From JANRKB01 sp033763695 (GTDB lineage Bacteria > Planctomycetota > Phycisphaerae > Phycisphaerales > UBA1924), in the NCBI GenBank assembly GCA_033763695.1, contig JANRKB010000003.1, positions 124,001 through 188,000 of the forward strand: a stretch of 64,000 nucleotides of DNA. Direction: 5' to 3'. The notes under the pieces are model-generated. The model was not told the origin of the DNA and made no database searches. It saw only the letters and a program-made list of their open reading frames with translations. A program made the translations under genes and the position numbers. Shown piece after piece: positions 26,510 through 34,961 of this stretch. How positions within the stretch are numbered: position 1 is the stretch's first letter; every line of letters begins with the position of its first letter.

Positions 26510-27544
26510 ATGAAGACCGCTCGGGCACACGATGGCTTACGGCGAAGCGGCGTTGTCACGCGCGTCGCGATGCTGCTCGCCGCGTGTTGTACGTCGATGT
26601 GTCTCGCCGAGCCGATCAGCGTCAAGCAGTTCACGCGTCAGCTCGAGGCCGGCCCCATTCAAGTGTTCGTCGCCACGATCGACCTCAAGGACCCAGCTCT
26701 CAAGGTCATCAGTGACGAACCCCTGAACGCGGCCGCCAAGAAGAACGCCAAAGCCGATGCGAAACTCGCGCGGACCGACGACTGGGCCGAAGCTCATCAC
26801 GCAACACTCGCGATCAACGCCAACTACTTCGGCCTGCTTGAAAAGGCCCCGAAGCCCGCAACGCCCAACGAGGACAACCACGGCTACGGCTCAAATCTCG
26901 AGGCCGATGTCATCGGCGTCTGGGTCAGCAACGGCGTTGTCATCTCCAAGCCGCGCGTTGTGAAGGGCGAAGCTGACCCCGCGGTACTCATCCGCGCCGA
27001 CGGCACCGCCGCCGCCAAGCGCGTGACCGATGCTGATCTCACGAGCGTCGCGTTCGCCGTCGCGGGCGTTGGCGCTTCGGACACAGGCAAGGACACTTCG
27101 CCCGGTTCTCTGCTGGTTCAGGCTGGCAAGAACCTCGGCTCGACGGCTCGCGTCGACGCCGATAAGCGGCACCCACGCACGGCACTTGGCGTGACCGCAG
27201 ACGGCACCAAGCTCGTCGCGATGGTCGTCGATGGCCGCGCTCCGGGCTACAGCGTCGGCGTGACGCTGCCTGAACTCGCAGACCTGATGATCGAGAATGG
27301 TGCCGTCGATGCCGTCAACCTCGACGGCGGCGGCTCCAGTGCATTTGTGTATCGCCCTTCGACGTCGTCGGCACAGGCCGGCGCGGCGAAGGTTGTTTCC
27401 AATCGCCCCAGTGACGGGAGTTTCCGCCCCGTCGCGAACCACCTGGGTTTCGTGGTGGCGGGGTCCCAGGATCCGAGCGTTGAGCTTCAGACCACGGGCG
27501 CGTCGCCCGCGGCCCAGGATCCGAAGCCGACTGACGCGAAATGA
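26510..27544 (+). CDS. Secreted phosphodiester glycosidase family protein (NAGPA-like)
   Basis: 344 aa. A basic start and hydrophobic run (VAMLLAACCTSMCLA) form a signal peptide. The NAGPA/DUF2233 domain (about residues 35-320) shows ATLAINANYFGL early, HPRTALGVTADGTKLVAMVVDG and the family hallmark AVNLDGGGSSAFVYRP. The family removes a GlcNAc or sugar from a phosphodiester, often on surface polymers. The last 30 residues are Pro/Thr-rich. An LAAC sequence could be a lipobox, so lipoprotein anchoring is possible. Confidence 0.8.
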   Translation: MKTARAHDGLRRSGVVTRVAMLLAACCTSMCLAEPISVKQFTRQLEAGPIQVFVATIDLKDPALKVISDEPLNAAAKKNAKADAKLARTDDWAEAHHATLAINANYFGLLEKAPKPATPNEDNHGYGSNLEADVIGVWVSNGVVISKPRVVKGEADPAVLIRADGTAAAKRVTDADLTSVAFAVAGVGASDTGKDTSPGSLLVQAGKNLGSTARVDADKRHPRTALGVTADGTKLVAMVVDGRAPGYSVGVTLPELADLMIENGAVDAVNLDGGGSSAFVYRPSTSSAQAGAAKVVSNRPSDGSFRPVANHLGFVVAGSQDPSVELQTTGASPAAQDPKPTDAK

Positions 27545-27593
27545 GGACGTGTCGGCCGGTGCAGTGTGTGATTTGTTTGCAGGAGAGACAGAC

Positions 27594-28745
27594 ATGAAGA
27601 TCGGAACGATGGCATTGATCGCAGCGGCGGGTCTCGCGGGTGTCGCAAATGCGGCTCCTTCGATCACCGCGCTGAGCACCTTCGGCACCAACGGCTGGCT
27701 CGCCCCGGGTACGTCGACCTTCTTGGGCACCGGCAACCTCGAACGCGGCATGGCGTACAACCGCGCCACCGGCAATCTCATTCTCGTCAGCCGAAACGGC
27801 GGCGTGAACGCCCGCATCATCGACGGGCAGACCGGCGTTGACGAGGGTGGCCTCGCGGGTGCTGGCACGCTTAGCGGCGGCACGTTCGCCGGCAGCAAGG
27901 TCGGCGTCACCGACGACGGCCAGATCTATGTGGCCAACCTCACCACCAACGCGTCCACGTCCGCGATCAAGATCTATCGCTGGGGCAGCGAGACCGATGC
28001 TGGCCCGACCACGTGGTTCAACAGCACCACCAGCCACGTCGCTCGCTACGGCGACAATATCGACGTGACCGGCAGCGGCAGCAACGTCCGCGTCGTCATG
28101 GGCGCCCAGGGAGCCAACGCGACGACCGGCTACGGCTACACCGTCTTCTCCGGCGGCGCCGGCGGCGGCAGCGCTCAGGTCGTTGACACCTATGACGTTC
28201 TTCCCAACTCGGTCGGCTCCACGGCACCCCGTAGCAAGTTCCGCCTCGGCATCACGTTCGGCAAGACCAGCAATGACGTCTGGGGCAAGGTCTCCAGCGA
28301 CGGTCTCTATCGCTCCACATACGGCGCTGGCAACGTCGCCACGATGCTCAGCGGACCCACCGGCCAGGCCCTGACCTCCGCCGGCGAGTCCAACATGGAC
28401 TTCGTCACCATCGGTGGTCGCGATTACCTCGCGGTGCTTGACTCGTTCTCGGGCGGCGGCACGCTCGGCGCTCGCGTTTACATCTACGACGTCACCGACC
28501 CCACCACGCCGGTCAGCCTCTTCGCCTTCGGCGCGTGGACTTCGGGCAACGCCGCTCTGGCCGCCAACGGCAACGCTTCGGGCTCTGTGGCCTGGGGCGC
28601 GATCGACAACATCAACCAGACCGCCACCCTCTACGCCATGAACTCCAACCAGGGCATTCAGGCCTTCACGTTCACGGTTCCCGCTCCGGGCACTGCGGCA
28701 CTGATGGGCCTCGCGGGCCTCGTCGCGACGCGTCGTCGCCGCTAA
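27594..28745 (+). CDS. PEP-CTERM-like exported protein, 383 aa
   Basis: AGGAGAG lies seven bases before the ATG. A signal peptide (MKIGTMALIAAAGLAGVANA) is followed by a beta-propeller-like body (AYNRATGNLILVSRNGG, then several DGQIYVANL and DYLAVLDSF units). The C-terminus ends VPAPGTAALMGLAGLVATRRRR. That gives a proline motif, a hydrophobic helix and an arginine cluster, the sorting signal recognised by exosortase and its associated processing. It probably decorates the envelope or exopolysaccharide. It follows the glycosidase gene with 49 bases between. Confidence 0.82.
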   Translation: MKIGTMALIAAAGLAGVANAAPSITALSTFGTNGWLAPGTSTFLGTGNLERGMAYNRATGNLILVSRNGGVNARIIDGQTGVDEGGLAGAGTLSGGTFAGSKVGVTDDGQIYVANLTTNASTSAIKIYRWGSETDAGPTTWFNSTTSHVARYGDNIDVTGSGSNVRVVMGAQGANATTGYGYTVFSGGAGGGSAQVVDTYDVLPNSVGSTAPRSKFRLGITFGKTSNDVWGKVSSDGLYRSTYGAGNVATMLSGPTGQALTSAGESNMDFVTIGGRDYLAVLDSFSGGGTLGARVYIYDVTDPTTPVSLFAFGAWTSGNAALAANGNASGSVAWGAIDNINQTATLYAMNSNQGIQAFTFTVPAPGTAALMGLAGLVATRRRR

Positions 28746-28831
28746 TCGCTCACGTCTGAATCTCCGCTTGATTTCGATTCTGGGGTCAGGCCCAACGGCC
28801 CGACCCCGGCTTGAAGAAGAATCCGAAGCCT

Positions 28832-28855
28832 CAGTCTCTGCGTCTCCTCTGCCTC
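28832..28855. repeat. Pyrimidine-rich intergenic repeat (dispersed family, copy A)
   Basis: CAGTCTCTGCGTCTCCTCTG and its surroundings match the CTCTGCGTCTC-type low-complexity text also found at 30149-30190. It lies between the PEP-CTERM gene and the GntR-type regulator. Confidence 0.45.
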
Positions 28856-28889
28856 GAACCTTGGTCTCATTCACAGAACGGTTGACACG

Positions 28890-30035
28890 ATGTCCAACCT
28901 CGCCGAACTCAAAGCGTTGCAGGCCAAGCCCGGACGGCCGCTCTACACCGTCGTCAAGGAGGCCGTCCGTGCCGCCATCGACTGCGGCCGCTTCGCGCCG
29001 GGCACCCAGCTCCCCAGCACCAAGGCCATCTCCGAGGAGATGGAAGTCTCCCTCGTCACCGTCCATCGCGCCATGCAGGAACTCGTCGCCAACGGCGTGC
29101 TCGTGCGCGGCCAGGGTCGCGGCACCTTCGTCCACGAGGACTACGCCCGCCGCTCCGCGCTGGCCCACGGCCTGCGCTTCGGCCTCGTCTTCCATGTCGA
29201 GTCCTCGCTCGCCGACGCATACCACGGCCAGATCCTCGAAGGCGTCCGCCAGCGCGCCAATGAACTCGGCGTCGATCTCGTCCTGCTGCGCTTCGGCGAG
29301 GACACGCGCAACGAGTGCCAGGGTTATCTCTACGTCAACCCCTTCCCCGAGCAACTCACCAAGCCGCTCCGCTTTGGCATGAAAGCCCCGTCGATGAACG
29401 GGCACAACCACAACGGCTTCCGCGATCGCGATGAGCGTCAGCTCGCCGTCACCGTCGTCGGCGCTCGCTTCGCGATCCAGGGCGCGAACGTCATCGACAC
29501 CGACAACGCCGGCGTCGGCCGCCAGGCCGTCGAGCACCTGCACAGCCTCGGCCACAAGCGGCTCGGGTTTGTCGGCGGCGCGGGCGGCGTCTCCAACGAC
29601 ATTGATCGCTGGCTGGGCTTCCAGGACACGGTCGAGCGTCTGAACTGCGAAGTGCGTCCGACGCACGTCATCCGCCACGCTGGATGGCGCTTGGACGACA
29701 CCGGTCGTCGCGAACTGGTGAAGATGCTCACGAGCCCCGACCGCCCCACTGCGATCTTCGCCGCCGGGTACTACTACGCCCTCGACGTCTACTCAGCGGC
29801 CGCGGAGGCGGGGCTGAAGATTCCTCAGGATGTGTCGGTGATCGGCGTCGATGATCCGCCGAGCGCCTCGCACTTGTCGCCCGCGCTCACAACGTTCCGC
29901 CAACCCCTGATCCATCTGGGGCGCATGGCCGTGGGCGGGCTGTTTGAGATGGTGACCAGCCAGGAAAAGGTGCCGCACCAGACGACGCTGCCCGCGGAGC
30001 TGGTGGTGCGCGGTTCGACGATGCCGCGGGGGTGA
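28890..30035 (+). CDS. GntR-type regulator with LacI-like sugar-binding domain
   Basis: 381 aa. The N-terminal winged helix (about residues 15-85) is GntR-like: PLYTVVKEAVRAAIDCGRF, LPSTKAISEEMEVSLVTVHRA and GRGTFV. The rest is a periplasmic-binding-protein-like effector domain with GLVFHVESSLADAYHGQILEG, GRQAVEHLHSLGHKRLGFVGG and VIGVDDPPSASHLSPALTTF. It most likely represses or activates the sugar transporter that follows in response to a sugar. A 50-residue insert around 150-200 separates the first strands from the rest. Confidence 0.87.
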   Translation: MSNLAELKALQAKPGRPLYTVVKEAVRAAIDCGRFAPGTQLPSTKAISEEMEVSLVTVHRAMQELVANGVLVRGQGRGTFVHEDYARRSALAHGLRFGLVFHVESSLADAYHGQILEGVRQRANELGVDLVLLRFGEDTRNECQGYLYVNPFPEQLTKPLRFGMKAPSMNGHNHNGFRDRDERQLAVTVVGARFAIQGANVIDTDNAGVGRQAVEHLHSLGHKRLGFVGGAGGVSNDIDRWLGFQDTVERLNCEVRPTHVIRHAGWRLDDTGRRELVKMLTSPDRPTAIFAAGYYYALDVYSAAAEAGLKIPQDVSVIGVDDPPSASHLSPALTTFRQPLIHLGRMAVGGLFEMVTSQEKVPHQTTLPAELVVRGSTMPRG

Positions 30036-30148
30036 GCGAAGGTGTCTCAAATGGCCAAAGTTCAAATGGCCAACTTGCCAAATCAAGACACGAGCGAGTG
30101 CCTCCTGACTTCGTGACTCTTGACTTCGTGGCTTGCCTTCTTTGCCTT

Positions 30149-30190
30149 CCGCACTCCGTCTCTTCGTCTCTGCGTCTCTCTGTCTCTTCT
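30149..30190. repeat. Pyrimidine-rich intergenic repeat (dispersed family, copy B)
   Basis: CCGCACTCCGTCTCTT (30149-30164) continues as CGTCTCTGCGTCTCTCTG. The same 16 bases occur exactly, in inverted orientation, at 35804-35819. Upstream, CAAATGGCCAA is also repeated twice (around 30048-30075) and GACTTCGTG twice. Confidence 0.75.
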
Positions 30191-30380
30191 GACATCTTCG
30201 GTTCTCGGCCTGTCCGACCGGCGAGCAACCGAATCACGCAAAAGGTCGGACCCGGCCACGCTCGCCGGGCGAATGGACTTTGGGAAAACAGTCGCGCGGC
30301 GTCATCTCTCGACGCGTGCGATGGGGAACAGGCACGCTCTCTCCACCCCCCGATCAGTTCGTCTCTCACATTTCAGGGTT

Positions 30381-30420
30381 TGCACAGGCCTTTGTGCAGG
30401 GGTTTGGGCAGGGGTTCGGG
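30381..30420 (+). promoter_or_regulatory. Hairpin followed by a G-quadruplex motif in the prepilin leader
   Basis: TGCACA (30381-30386) and TGTGCA (30393-30398) form a small stem. It is followed at once by four G-runs (30399-30402, 30406-30408, 30411-30414, 30418-30420) separated by two or three bases, a perfect G4 pattern. The element lies 79 bases before the prepilin start in a 463-base gap that has no gene. Confidence 0.5.
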
Positions 30421-30498
30421 ACCAGGTCCACGCCACGCGGCGTGAACGCCCGGACAGGCGGGCGGGGCAAGCAGTGCCGCGATTGCAAGGTGAATGCG

Positions 30499-31395
30499 AT
30501 GAAGACCAACGGAAACAACGGACAGAACACCACGAACGCACGCGGCTTCACGCTGATCGAACTGCTGGTGGTCATCGCGATCATCGCACTGCTGATCGGC
30601 ATCCTCCTGCCCGCGCTGGGCAAGGCTCGCGACAGCGCACGCACCCTCAAGTGCCTGACCAATGTTCGCGGCCTCGGCCAGGCATTGACGCTCTACTCGA
30701 ATGACTTCAAGGGCAAGTTCCCGGTGAACGAGGTCGGCTCGACGGGCAAGCTCTCCTGGTACGACACGGGCATCATCGGTCAGTACATCCCGCAGTCAAC
30801 GACGAAGATTGACACCCCCGGATCTGGCTTCGACACGACGATCGGTGGCGGCATCATGATCTGTCCGAATCACCCACAGGGTGGACGCTCGTACACGATG
30901 AACTGGTGGGCGTCAGGAAACGCCACGAACACTGCGGCGGACTCGCCCAATCCCGGCCAGCGTTGGGACAACACTGTGACTGAATCCGAGAAGCATTTCC
31001 TTCTCACTGAGGCGTGGGGGACGTCGTACTCGACCGTCAACTCGACCTCAAATGTTTACTACACCGTCTCGCAGATGGGTAATCGTGGGTCGCCGGGCGC
31101 TCGCTTTGGCGGTGGCAAGGGCGTCACGATCGACAACATCCCAGGGCGTCAGAATCGTCCTGCCGAGATGGTTCCTTCGACCCAGAATCCGACATCTTTC
31201 GTGCCGTGGTATCGCCATCCGAACCGCTCGTCGGACACGATGGCGATCAAGGGCTCAGCAAACTTCCCATTCGCGGACGGACATGCCGAAACGAAGACCG
31301 TCTCAGATGTGCTCGACGTCGAAAACGGGATCAGCACACTTGAGGTTCTCTGGTCGCCGATTGACCGCGACAAGAAGGCGAACATCAAGAACTGA
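30499..31395 (+). CDS. Prepilin-type protein with H-x9-DG-like C-terminus (first of tandem pair)
   Basis: 298 aa from the ATG preceded by AAGGTG (an in-frame GTG lies nine bases earlier). A short basic leader ends ARG, and FTLIELLVVIAIIALL begins the mature hydrophobic helix cut by prepilin peptidase. The body has the planctomycete pattern AKFLTN-like LKCLTNVRGLGQALTLYSN and ends with SANFPFADGHAETK. Members form pseudopilin or type II secretion-like assemblies. It is next to a near-copy and upstream of a sugar transporter, a context that suggests a surface uptake apparatus. Confidence 0.85.
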   Translation: MKTNGNNGQNTTNARGFTLIELLVVIAIIALLIGILLPALGKARDSARTLKCLTNVRGLGQALTLYSNDFKGKFPVNEVGSTGKLSWYDTGIIGQYIPQSTTKIDTPGSGFDTTIGGGIMICPNHPQGGRSYTMNWWASGNATNTAADSPNPGQRWDNTVTESEKHFLLTEAWGTSYSTVNSTSNVYYTVSQMGNRGSPGARFGGGKGVTIDNIPGRQNRPAEMVPSTQNPTSFVPWYRHPNRSSDTMAIKGSANFPFADGHAETKTVSDVLDVENGISTLEVLWSPIDRDKKANIKN

Positions 31396-31411
31396 TCTTC
31401 CGGTCTGCTCC

Positions 31412-32332
31412 ATGGGACGCCGCGCCTTCACGCTCATCGAGCTGCTGGTGGTCATCGCGATCATCGCGCTGCTCATCGGCATCCTTCTGCCTGCGCTGGG
31501 CAAGGCTCGGGATAGCGCGCGGCAGGTGAAGTGCCTGTCCAACCTGCGAGGGCTTGGGCAAGCGCTCACGATGTACTCCAACGAGTTCAAGGGGCTCTAC
31601 CCGCCGAGCACCAATGACACATGGCCCGTCTATCGACGCCAATCGGACGGCGCTGAGTTGCGGAACGCATACTGGTACGACATGACCCGCATCGGCCAGT
31701 ATCTGCCGCAGAGCCTGACGAGCGAGAAGAAGGACGCGCCGACGGGCGGCGACGAGACCATCGCGGGTGGCATCTTCGCCTGCCCGAATCACCCCGATGC
31801 GGGACGCTCCTACACGTTGAACGCGTGGGCCATCAGTGCGGTGACCCCCGCCAACGCGCAGGGCACACAGTGGCGTCCATTGACCGGGCAGTTCGGCCTG
31901 GCGTGGAACGCGAACGTCGACGAGGCAAGCCGCATGTTGCTGCTGGGCGAATACTGGGCGGTGTATCGCTCGGGGCCGGTGAACGCGTATGTGTGGTTCA
32001 CCGGACCGCAGTTTGGCCGCGCGAGCACGCCGGGTGCACGCTTCGGCGGCGGCACGGGCGTCAGTGTTGATCAGATGCCCGCCAATCGCAACAAGCCCGC
32101 GGAGTTCACGCCCAGCACCGTCAACCCCACGTCGGACGTGACGTGGTATCGCCATCCCGGTCGACGCACCGACACGATGTCGCTGAAGGGCTCGAGCAAC
32201 ATGGTCTTCGCCGACGGCCACGCGGAAAACAAGCGGATCGATCAAGTGCTCGACGCCGACAAGGGCACGAGCACGCTGGATGTGCTGTGGTCGCCGGCCG
32301 ATCGCCGCCGCGACGTGAACGTCAAGCGATGA
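31412..32332 (+). CDS. Prepilin-type protein (second of tandem pair)
   Basis: 306 aa starting MGRRAFTLIELLVV, a short leader. The helix region through GKARDSAR is identical in protein to the preceding gene and about nine-tenths identical in DNA. The remainder follows the same plan (GQALTMYSNEFKG, FACPNHPDAGRSYTLN, GSSNMVFADGHAENKR). It begins 16 bases after the first copy. The pair is a tandem duplication that has since diverged in the middle portion. Confidence 0.85.
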   Translation: MGRRAFTLIELLVVIAIIALLIGILLPALGKARDSARQVKCLSNLRGLGQALTMYSNEFKGLYPPSTNDTWPVYRRQSDGAELRNAYWYDMTRIGQYLPQSLTSEKKDAPTGGDETIAGGIFACPNHPDAGRSYTLNAWAISAVTPANAQGTQWRPLTGQFGLAWNANVDEASRMLLLGEYWAVYRSGPVNAYVWFTGPQFGRASTPGARFGGGTGVSVDQMPANRNKPAEFTPSTVNPTSDVTWYRHPGRRTDTMSLKGSSNMVFADGHAENKRIDQVLDADKGTSTLDVLWSPADRRRDVNVKR

Positions 32333-32383
32333 TGCGACCGCACGCCCATGACGCGCCGGAGGGCATCCGGATCGCCCTCGTGC

Positions 32384-32465
32384 CATCGAAGTCCGGTTTC
32401 GGACTTCGATGCATTCGGTGGCTTAACGACGAGGCCATCGAAGTCGCCAAGCCGACTTCGATGGC
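32384..32465. repeat. Two consecutive hairpins sharing the same stem sequence
   Basis: Hairpin one pairs CATCGAAGTCCG (32384-32395) with CGGACTTCGATG (32400-32411) around GTTT. Hairpin two pairs GCCATCGAAGTCG (32434-32446) with CGACTTCGATGGC (32453-32465), perfect over 13 bp. The common stem CATCGAAGTC points to duplication or insertion of a palindromic element. The ATG at 32461 lies in the second stem. Confidence 0.8.
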
Positions 32466-33888
32466 ACGGCATGCCAGACATTCGGCGCCGCGCGGCACAA
32501 CTTCTTTTTGCACGCTCGCTGCCATGCTCTCATGCTTCGTGCTGCTCTGCCTCCCAGCTTGCTCGCGTGGCGACGATGCACCGGCTGTACACGCAGCGAA
32601 CACCACGGCGACGCCCGCTCCGATCCGCCTCTCGCTCTGGACACTCGCGCTCAGCCCGTGGTTTGACGACTACATGAAGTCGCAGGTCGCGGCGTTCGAG
32701 GCGTCGCATCCGGGCGTCGCGGTGGAGTGGGTCGATGTGCCGTACGTCGCGCTGGATCGCAAGCTCGTGGCGGCGGCCGCGGCAGGCCGCGCCCCTGACG
32801 TCGTCAACATGTCTGATGTGAACTTCGCCCGCTATGCCTCGCTGGGCGCATTCGCAGATCTCGGCCCTCTGCTGCCTGGCGATGCGGAGCAGCAGTATCT
32901 CGTTGGTGCGCTGGCGATCTGCAAGATCAATGGGTCGCTGCAGAGCGTGCCGTGGTATGTCGCGCCCGAGGCGGTCATCGCCAACGAGGCTCTTCTCGCG
33001 GCGGGCGGGCTGAGCGTGCGGACACTCGGCGCGACATGGCCGCAGCTCGCCGCACAGGCACGTGCGTTCAAGGACAAGACCGGCACGTTCCTCTTCAGCC
33101 AGCCGATGGGCGAAGAGTCGCAACTGCCGATCATGCTGCTGGGCGAAGGGCTTGTGCCGTTCAAGGAAGAAAACGGCAGGCTCGTGGCCGACCTGACACG
33201 CGACGACATCGTCGCGTATCTCGACGTGTGGGTGCGGCTGTATCGCGATGGATACCTGCCGCGTGAATCCGCAACCAGCGGCCACGCCCACCTGCCTGAT
33301 CTCTATCAGAACGGCCAACTCGCGGTCATCAGCACAGGCCCGAGCTTTTTGACGCGCATCCGCGACGCAGCGCCCAAGATTTACGCGACGACGACCGTGC
33401 TGCCAGGCATGCCGGGGCGACTGGGGCGCAATCACATGCCGGTGATGATGCTGGCGGTGAGTTCAACAAGCTCGCACCCGCGCGAAGCCGCGGCACTCGC
33501 GTGGTTCCTCACAAGCCCTGACGCACAGACCGAGTTCAGCAAACGCTCGAGCATCATGCCCAGCACGCCCGCGTCGCTCAGCGACCCCTTCTTCCGTGGC
33601 GAAGCCGACGGCACCACGCCCGCCGATGCACTCATGAAACGCGCGAGAAGGCTCTCGGCACGCAGCCTCCCCACCGCCGCGGCGTTCACGGCCGCGCTGG
33701 ACACGTGGCCCGACCTGCGCAAGATGTTCGAAGAGGGAATCAAGGGCGTGCTGCTCGACAACCACGACCTGCGGCAGACGCTTGAGGAAATCAACGGGCA
33801 GTGGAATCGCAAGCTCAAGGCCGCGGCACCCGCAACGATGCAGAGTGTGCCCCGCCCGGCGAAGGTCGAGCCCGTCGCACGCGATTGA
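32461..33888 (+). CDS. Sugar ABC transporter substrate-binding lipoprotein
   Basis: 475 aa family-1 solute-binding protein. A basic start, a hydrophobic run and the lipobox LLCLPACSRG predict lipid anchoring at the cysteine. The mature part opens PIRLSLWTLALSPWFDDYM, contains PDVVNMSDVNFARYASLGAFADL and closes with SSHPREAAALAWFLTSPDAQ, all typical. Two permeases follow. The start is uncertain. An ATG at 32461 gives a good signal peptide but lies in a hairpin stem; 32329 would add 44 unlikely residues. Confidence 0.85.
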   Translation: MARHARHSAPRGTTSFCTLAAMLSCFVLLCLPACSRGDDAPAVHAANTTATPAPIRLSLWTLALSPWFDDYMKSQVAAFEASHPGVAVEWVDVPYVALDRKLVAAAAAGRAPDVVNMSDVNFARYASLGAFADLGPLLPGDAEQQYLVGALAICKINGSLQSVPWYVAPEAVIANEALLAAGGLSVRTLGATWPQLAAQARAFKDKTGTFLFSQPMGEESQLPIMLLGEGLVPFKEENGRLVADLTRDDIVAYLDVWVRLYRDGYLPRESATSGHAHLPDLYQNGQLAVISTGPSFLTRIRDAAPKIYATTTVLPGMPGRLGRNHMPVMMLAVSSTSSHPREAAALAWFLTSPDAQTEFSKRSSIMPSTPASLSDPFFRGEADGTTPADALMKRARRLSARSLPTAAAFTAALDTWPDLRKMFEEGIKGVLLDNHDLRQTLEEINGQWNRKLKAAAPATMQSVPRPAKVEPVARD

Positions 33889-34043
33889 CCGCGTGAAGAC
33901 AGGAACACAGAGGAAGCAGAGAAGAGAAGAGGGAACAGAGAAGGCGATTTGAACGCGAAGGAAGACGAGGTCGCGAAGAAGAAGAAGAAGAAGAAGAAGA
34001 AGAAAGAGTCGGGAAAGACAGAGCCGCTGCATCGGCGATTGAC
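33889..34043. repeat. Purine-rich spacer with (GAA)10 tract
   Basis: 33975-34004 is exactly ten GAA units. It is preceded by purine-rich low-complexity sequence from about 33893 (CAGAGGAAGCAGAGAAGAGA), probably another copy of the dispersed repeat in reverse orientation. A TTG-initiated frame at 33949 would read the tract as a lysine run and stop at 34075, but I do not consider it a gene. Such a tract can change length between strains. Confidence 0.8.
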
Positions 34044-34961
34044 GTGGGCAACGGGCTCTGCGATGAAGTGACGATTGTGGGACAGATTCGCCGCCATCAT
34101 CCGATCACGCCGTACGCGTTTCTGACGCCGGCGGTTGTCATTCTCGCGTTGTTCTTCGTGTGGTCGCTGGTGGATGTCGCGATCAGTTCGACAACCAACG
34201 CCACCGCGTTCCGCCCCGCCCAGTTCGTCGGTCTCTCCAACTACGCACGCCTGCTGAGCGATGATCGCTTTTGGACGTGCCTGGGCAACTCCGCCCTCTA
34301 CCTCCTCGTCACGCCCGCGATCATCGTCGTCAGCCTGCTTTCGGCGATGGTGATCGACGCCAAGCTCCGCGGCTTCGGCTGGCTGCGCGTCGCGCTCTTC
34401 CTGCCCGTCATCACCCCCACCATCGTCGCCGCCCTCGCGTTTCGCGTGCTGTACAACGAGGACACCGGCCTGCTCAACGCCATCTTGCACCAACTCGGCT
34501 CCGGCGGCGTGCGCTGGCTGAGCGAACGTCCATGGACGCTCGTCTCCGCCGCGATCGTCACGCTGTGGAAGGGCTTTGGCTTCTACATGATGATCTTCCT
34601 GGCGGGGCTGATGAGCGTGCCGCGAGAACTCAAAGAGGCCGCCGCACTCGACGGCGCGGGACGCTGGCAGGTCTTCCGCACCGTGACGTGGCCCGCACTG
34701 CTGCCGTCGATCTCGCTCGTGTTCGTCGTGTCGTCGATCTCTGCGCTCAAGGTCTTCGACGAGTTGTATGTGACAATCCAAGGTGCGCCGCTCGCGCACA
34801 AGACTGTCGTGCCGCTGATCTACTCCATCGCGTTCGAGGAGGGCGACTTCGGCATGGCGTGTGCCGTGGGCGTCACGCTCTTCGCCATCATCCTCGTCTT
34901 CAGCATCATCAATCTGCGGCTGACTTCTTCGCGTGCCGGCGGCGCGGGAGGCGGCTCATGA
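34044..34961 (+). CDS. Sugar ABC transporter permease (MalF/UgpA type)
   Basis: 305 aa with six predicted membrane segments (first at PYAFLTPAVVILALFFVW). The cytoplasmic EAA loop, ELKEAAALDGAGRWQVFRTVTWPALLPS, docks the ATPase. The GTG at 34044 is the likely start; the N-terminus before PITPYAF is poorly conserved. The gene overlaps the second permease by four bases. Together with the lipoprotein it imports a sugar or oligosaccharide. No ATP-binding subunit is encoded nearby, so a shared MsmK-like ATPase is presumed. Confidence 0.88.
   Translation: MGNGLCDEVTIVGQIRRHHPITPYAFLTPAVVILALFFVWSLVDVAISSTTNATAFRPAQFVGLSNYARLLSDDRFWTCLGNSALYLLVTPAIIVVSLLSAMVIDAKLRGFGWLRVALFLPVITPTIVAALAFRVLYNEDTGLLNAILHQLGSGGVRWLSERPWTLVSAAIVTLWKGFGFYMMIFLAGLMSVPRELKEAAALDGAGRWQVFRTVTWPALLPSISLVFVVSSISALKVFDELYVTIQGAPLAHKTVVPLIYSIAFEEGDFGMACAVGVTLFAIILVFSIINLRLTSSRAGGAGGGS

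Noticed and set aside
27315..29678. A 787-codon minus-strand frame opposite the PEP-CTERM and GntR-type genes
   Set aside because: It is the mirror of two well-supported plus-strand genes and has only Ala/Val/Gly-rich shadow composition.
33949..34075. Lysine-rich mini-protein read through the (GAA)10 tract
   Set aside because: TTG start, low-complexity content and overlap with the permease start make it unlikely to be a gene.
33432..34799. A 455-codon minus-strand frame with a phenylalanine run
   Set aside because: The run is the reverse of the (GAA)10 tract; the rest lies opposite the lipoprotein and permease genes.
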